From: Candidatus Methanoperedens sp.
GTDB taxonomy: Archaea > Halobacteriota > Methanosarcinia > Methanosarcinales > Methanoperedenaceae
Length of the DNA: 64,000 bases
Assembly (NCBI GenBank): GCA_027460525.1
Contig: JAPZAS010000024.1
Location: 62,001-126,000, forward strand
Direction: 5' to 3'
Below the pieces are notes generated by a model. It was not told where the DNA came from and did no database searches. It saw only the letters and a list, made by a program, of their open reading frames with translations. Every line of letters begins with the position of its first letter. Position 1 is the first letter of the stretch. The translations under genes and the position numbers were made by a program. Shown here one piece after another: positions 61,312 to 64,000 of this stretch.

Positions 61312-61787
61312 GCAATTTCAAGATTGGTGAGATTAACGGCATAATTATAAAAGACTTAATAAAAAATGTGGATGATAGAGGCTGGCTGATAGAACTTTTC
61401 AGGAAAGATTTGATCGATGAAGAGCTCTTCCCCGAGATGTCTTACATATCGCTTACATATCCAGGTATTGTTAGAGGACCTCACGAGCATTCAGAGCAAA
61501 CGGATTATTTCTGTTTTATGGGGCCTTCGATTTTCAAGCTTGTGCTCTGGGATAATAGAAAAAAGTCTGAAACATATAACAATAAAATGAGCTTGGACGT
61601 AGGTGAGAATAATCCCAAAATAGTAATAGTGCCCCCAGGAATAGTGCATGCTTATAAAAATATTGGCGATAGATCTGGCATTGTAATAAACCTTCCCAAT
61701 AAGCTTTACGCCGGCTGGGGGAAAAAAGAGAAAGTGGATGAAATACGATACGAGGGCAACCCGAGAAGTCCTTTCAGGATGGAATAA
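61308..61787 (+). CDS. rmlC: dTDP-4-dehydrorhamnose 3,5-epimerase-like protein
   Basis: A 159-aa cupin of the RmlC family: GWLIELFRKDLIDEELFPEM, YPGIVRGPHEHSEQTDYF (active-site His), FKLVLWDNRKKSETYN and IVPPGIVHAYKNIG. Shorter than classical RmlC (about 180 aa) and less conserved at the N-terminus, so it may be a related sugar epimerase. Position in the rmlA-C-B-D order supports the rhamnose role. It overlaps rmlB by 1 nt. Confidence 0.85.
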   Translation: MSNFKIGEINGIIIKDLIKNVDDRGWLIELFRKDLIDEELFPEMSYISLTYPGIVRGPHEHSEQTDYFCFMGPSIFKLVLWDNRKKSETYNNKMSLDVGENNPKIVIVPPGIVHAYKNIGDRSGIVINLPNKLYAGWGKKEKVDEIRYEGNPRSPFRME

Positions 61788-62779
61788 TGAAAATTCTTGT
61801 AACGGGCGGATGCGGTTTTATTGGCTCGAACTTCGTTCATTATTTACTGAAGAATACACAGCATGAAATAATAAATCTTGATACGTTAACATATGCAGGA
61901 AATCCCCACAACCTGAAAGATATAGAGAAAAATGACAGATATAGATTTGTCCATGGCAGGATAGAGGATAAAAACCTGGTATCCGATCAGCTTAAGGATG
62001 TGGATTATTTGGTCAATTTCGCTGCCGAAAGCCATGTTGATAGGTCGATACTTGACCCAATGCCTTTTATTACCACAAATATCGAAGGGACAGCAACCCT
62101 TCTTGAAGCGTGCAGGAACAGTAGCATTAAAAAAATTGTGCATATTTCTACCGATGAGGTGTACGGGGAACTTGGTGAGAGCGGCAAGTTCGTTGAGAGT
62201 TTACCCCTGCTTCCCAATTCACCGTATTCGGCTACCAAGGCTTCTGCAGACTTAATAATAAGAGCATATCACGAAACGTATGGTCTGCCTGTAACCACAG
62301 CAAGACCTTCCAACAATTATGGCTATTATCAATATCCAGAGAAGTTTATTCCGCTTACAATAACCAATCTGCTGGAAGATAAACAAATACCTGTGTACGG
62401 CGAAGGGAAAAATGTTAGAGATTGGATTTTTGTTGGGGATTGCTGCGAAGGCATAGCGGCGATATTGGACCGTGGAAAAGCTGGTGAGGTTTACAATCTG
62501 GGTGGCGAGAGCGAAAAAAGGAATATCGATATTGTCAGGATAATCCTGAAATTATTAGGGAAAGATGAAAGTTACATAAAATTCGTTAAGGATAGACCCG
62601 GACATGATTACAGATATGCTCTGGATAACACTAAAATCAGAGATGGGCTTGGCTGGGCGCCGAAGGTAAATTTAGAGGCTGGGCTTGCGAAAACGGCAGA
62701 CTGGTATAGGAACAATCACCCGTGGTGGAGACCGCTTAAGGAGAGGCTTGCCAGGGAGAACAGAGGATTCTGGTCATGA
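61787..62779 (+). CDS. rmlB: dTDP-glucose 4,6-dehydratase
   Basis: A 330-aa extended short-chain dehydrogenase. MKILVTGGCGFIGSNFVHYLL is the NAD loop; FAAESHVDRSI is conserved in RmlB; the catalytic site is ISTDEVYGELG with YSATKASADL (Y-x3-K). RPSNNYGYYQYPEKFIPL binds the substrate. Converts dTDP-glucose to the 4-keto-6-deoxy sugar. Coupled to rmlC and rmlD by overlaps. Confidence 0.95.
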   Translation: MKILVTGGCGFIGSNFVHYLLKNTQHEIINLDTLTYAGNPHNLKDIEKNDRYRFVHGRIEDKNLVSDQLKDVDYLVNFAAESHVDRSILDPMPFITTNIEGTATLLEACRNSSIKKIVHISTDEVYGELGESGKFVESLPLLPNSPYSATKASADLIIRAYHETYGLPVTTARPSNNYGYYQYPEKFIPLTITNLLEDKQIPVYGEGKNVRDWIFVGDCCEGIAAILDRGKAGEVYNLGGESEKRNIDIVRIILKLLGKDESYIKFVKDRPGHDYRYALDNTKIRDGLGWAPKVNLEAGLAKTADWYRNNHPWWRPLKERLARENRGFWS

Positions 62780-63639
62780 AAATTGCCATAATTGGTGCAA
62801 ATGGGCAACTGGGTTCTGATCTTGTAAGGACATTTAATACAGAATATGAGGTAATACCTCTCACCCATGCCGACATCGATGTCGCAGATTTTAGATTATC
62901 TAAAAAAACTTTAAAAAAAGTACATCCTGACGTTGTGCTCAACTGCGCAGCTTATGTCAGGGTGGATGATGCTGAAGACCTTGCTGACATAGCTTTCGCT
63001 GTAAACGCGCTGGGTGCAAGGAATATAGCACTGATATGCAAGGATTTGAATGCAACCTTGGCGCATATCAGCACCGATTATATCTTTGATGGTCTAAAAG
63101 CACACCCCTATACAGAAAATGATATCCCGAATCCATTAAATGTGTATGGAAACAGTAAGCTCGCTGGTGAATATTTTGTCAGAAACACGCTGGAAAAACA
63201 CTATATAATACGATCCTCAAGTCTCTTCGGAATTGCAGGCGCAAGCGGCAAGGGCGGGAACTTTATCGAGACGATGATAAAAAAGGCTCACAACAATGAG
63301 GAGATTAGAGTTGTGGATGATATGGTTATGTCCCCAACGTATACAAGAGATGCGGCTGATATGATAAGGAACATATTGATAAAAAATCTTCCTTTTGGGA
63401 TATATCATGTATCCAATAGCGGCAAATCTTCATGGTATGAGTTCGCAAAAGCAATCTTTGATGCCGCAGGAATGGAAGCCAGTTTATCTCCAACGAAGAC
63501 CGATATCCTGCAATCAAAAGCAAAAAGACCGATGTATTCTCCACTTGTTGGCATCAAGCTCAAAAAATATGGTTTTGAGATGGAGAGCTGGGAATCAGCT
63601 TTGAGAAACTATCTTATTGATAAGGAATACCTTCAATGA
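62776..63639 (+). CDS. rmlD: dTDP-4-dehydrorhamnose reductase
   Basis: A 287-aa NAD(P)H-dependent reductase that finishes dTDP-L-rhamnose. IAIIGANGQLGSDLVRTF is the cofactor loop, and HISTDYIFDGLKAHPYTENDIPNPLNVYGNSKLAGE contains the catalytic Thr/Tyr/Lys (Y-G-x-S-K). Overlaps rmlB by ATGA and the exporter gene by ATGA. Confidence 0.94.
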   Translation: MKIAIIGANGQLGSDLVRTFNTEYEVIPLTHADIDVADFRLSKKTLKKVHPDVVLNCAAYVRVDDAEDLADIAFAVNALGARNIALICKDLNATLAHISTDYIFDGLKAHPYTENDIPNPLNVYGNSKLAGEYFVRNTLEKHYIIRSSSLFGIAGASGKGGNFIETMIKKAHNNEEIRVVDDMVMSPTYTRDAADMIRNILIKNLPFGIYHVSNSGKSSWYEFAKAIFDAAGMEASLSPTKTDILQSKAKRPMYSPLVGIKLKKYGFEMESWESALRNYLIDKEYLQ

Positions 63640-64000
63640 ATATGTACTTGTTCGGATATAAAGAATTGATAAAGAACCTTGTGATTAGCGACCTCAAAGC
63701 AAAATACTCAAGCTCGGTGCTGGGGTTTGCATGGTCGATGCTTAATCCTCTGCTGATGATGCTTGTGTTATATTTTGTGTTCAGCAACATCTTTAAAAGC
63801 CAGGAGAATTTTGTTGTGTATCTGTTGACAGGCATTCTTGCATGGCGCTTTTTCGCTATCGGGACAACAACAGCCATTAGCTCTATTGTCGGGAAATCGA
63901 GCCTTGTTACTAAAATTTATATCCCTAGGGAAATACTGACTCTCAGTACGGCAATATCCAGTTTAATAAGCTCGACACTTGAGTTTTTAGTCCTCATACC
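63636..64000 (+). CDS. Polysaccharide ABC exporter permease, N-terminal part
   Basis: The frame opens MNMYLFGYKELIKNLVISDLK at ATG 63636 (overlapping the rmlD stop) and runs off the window. KAKYSSSVLGFAWSMLNPLLMMLVLYFVFS is the signature of Wzm/RfbD/TagG-type ABC-2 permeases. At least three membrane helices are visible in the 121 codons seen. It would export a rhamnose-containing polysaccharide or lipid-linked glycan; the ATPase partner should follow. Confidence 0.9.
   Translation, partial: MNMYLFGYKELIKNLVISDLKAKYSSSVLGFAWSMLNPLLMMLVLYFVFSNIFKSQENFVVYLLTGILAWRFFAIGTTTAISSIVGKSSLVTKIYIPREILTLSTAISSLISSTLEFLVLI

Overview
The window reads as chromosome of a methanogen-like archaeon, most likely a Methanosarcinales relative of the anaerobic methane oxidisers (Candidatus Methanoperedens). 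That affiliation is an inference. It rests on a DmrX-type methanopterin flavoprotein, a methanogen-type DUF2111 protein, CDP-archaeol synthesis (carS), a fibrillarin-like rRNA methylase, Thg1, an AglB oligosaccharyltransferase, a PGF-CTERM surface protein, an intron-bearing tRNA-Met, TATA-box promoters and a secreted c-type cytochrome peroxidase. No rRNA, mcr genes or phage structural genes are present.

Layout. 0-15 kb is housekeeping: a Fic-protein fragment, ileS, a sulfite-oxidase-fold protein and a PGF-CTERM protein, pyrE-carS-dCMP deaminase, queC, a nitroreductase, thrC, ogt, three tRNAs, aroA and a DUF4143 ATPase. 15-22.6 kb is a restriction-modification and defence area: two damaged copies of one DNA methyltransferase flanking a RelE-type toxin-antitoxin pair, then an AT-rich block with two intact methyltransferases, a winged-helix regulator and two candidate partner proteins. 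22.6-30.4 kb is an unusual cassette island. Toxin-antitoxin-like pairs (PIN, DUF433/DUF5615, retropepsin-like, HicBA) and four truncated Dam-like fragments are separated by at least eight copies of a roughly 53-bp element carrying a TATA-like core, with several other palindromic repeats. 30.6-40.1 kb returns to core genes: dmrX, DUF2111, a GNAT acetyltransferase fused to a 36-bp tandem repeat, a split RimK-like pair, flpA, an isopropylmalate dehydrogenase homologue, a broken glutamyl-tRNA synthetase, a PRC-barrel protein, thg1 and pit. 40.1-50.8 kb encodes cell-surface proteins: one short protein and three large paralogues with NosD-like beta-helix repeats, interrupted by a di-heme peroxidase and a lipoprotein. 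50.8-53.2 kb holds leuB, an unknown gene and leuD. 53.3-64 kb is a glycosylation and cell-envelope operon: aglB, four glycosyltransferases, the dTDP-rhamnose genes rmlA, rmlC, rmlB and rmlD, and the start of a polysaccharide ABC exporter.

The most unusual feature is a family of short modular palindromes. Single or concatenated hairpins of about 19-27 bp occur at 15.8, 24.7, 24.9, 28.9, 31.8, 35.1, 56.8 and 61.1 kb. In the envelope operon they sit exactly at ATGA stop-start overlaps and recreate the overlap on both sides, as an 8-codon micro-ORF at 56.77 kb and a 72-codon stop-free bridge at 61.1 kb. At 31.8 kb one module has expanded into nine tandem 36-bp units that read in frame into an acetyltransferase. 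Some other modules interrupt genes. This resembles the in-frame palindromic elements described in Rickettsia, but the modules and the ATGA-junction preference appear different.

Several genes carry single-base frameshifts (methyltransferase copy 2, hicA, hicB, the GNAT repeat unit 1 and a histidine kinase remnant), and gltX has lost its middle. Some of these may be assembly errors in a metagenome-derived sequence.
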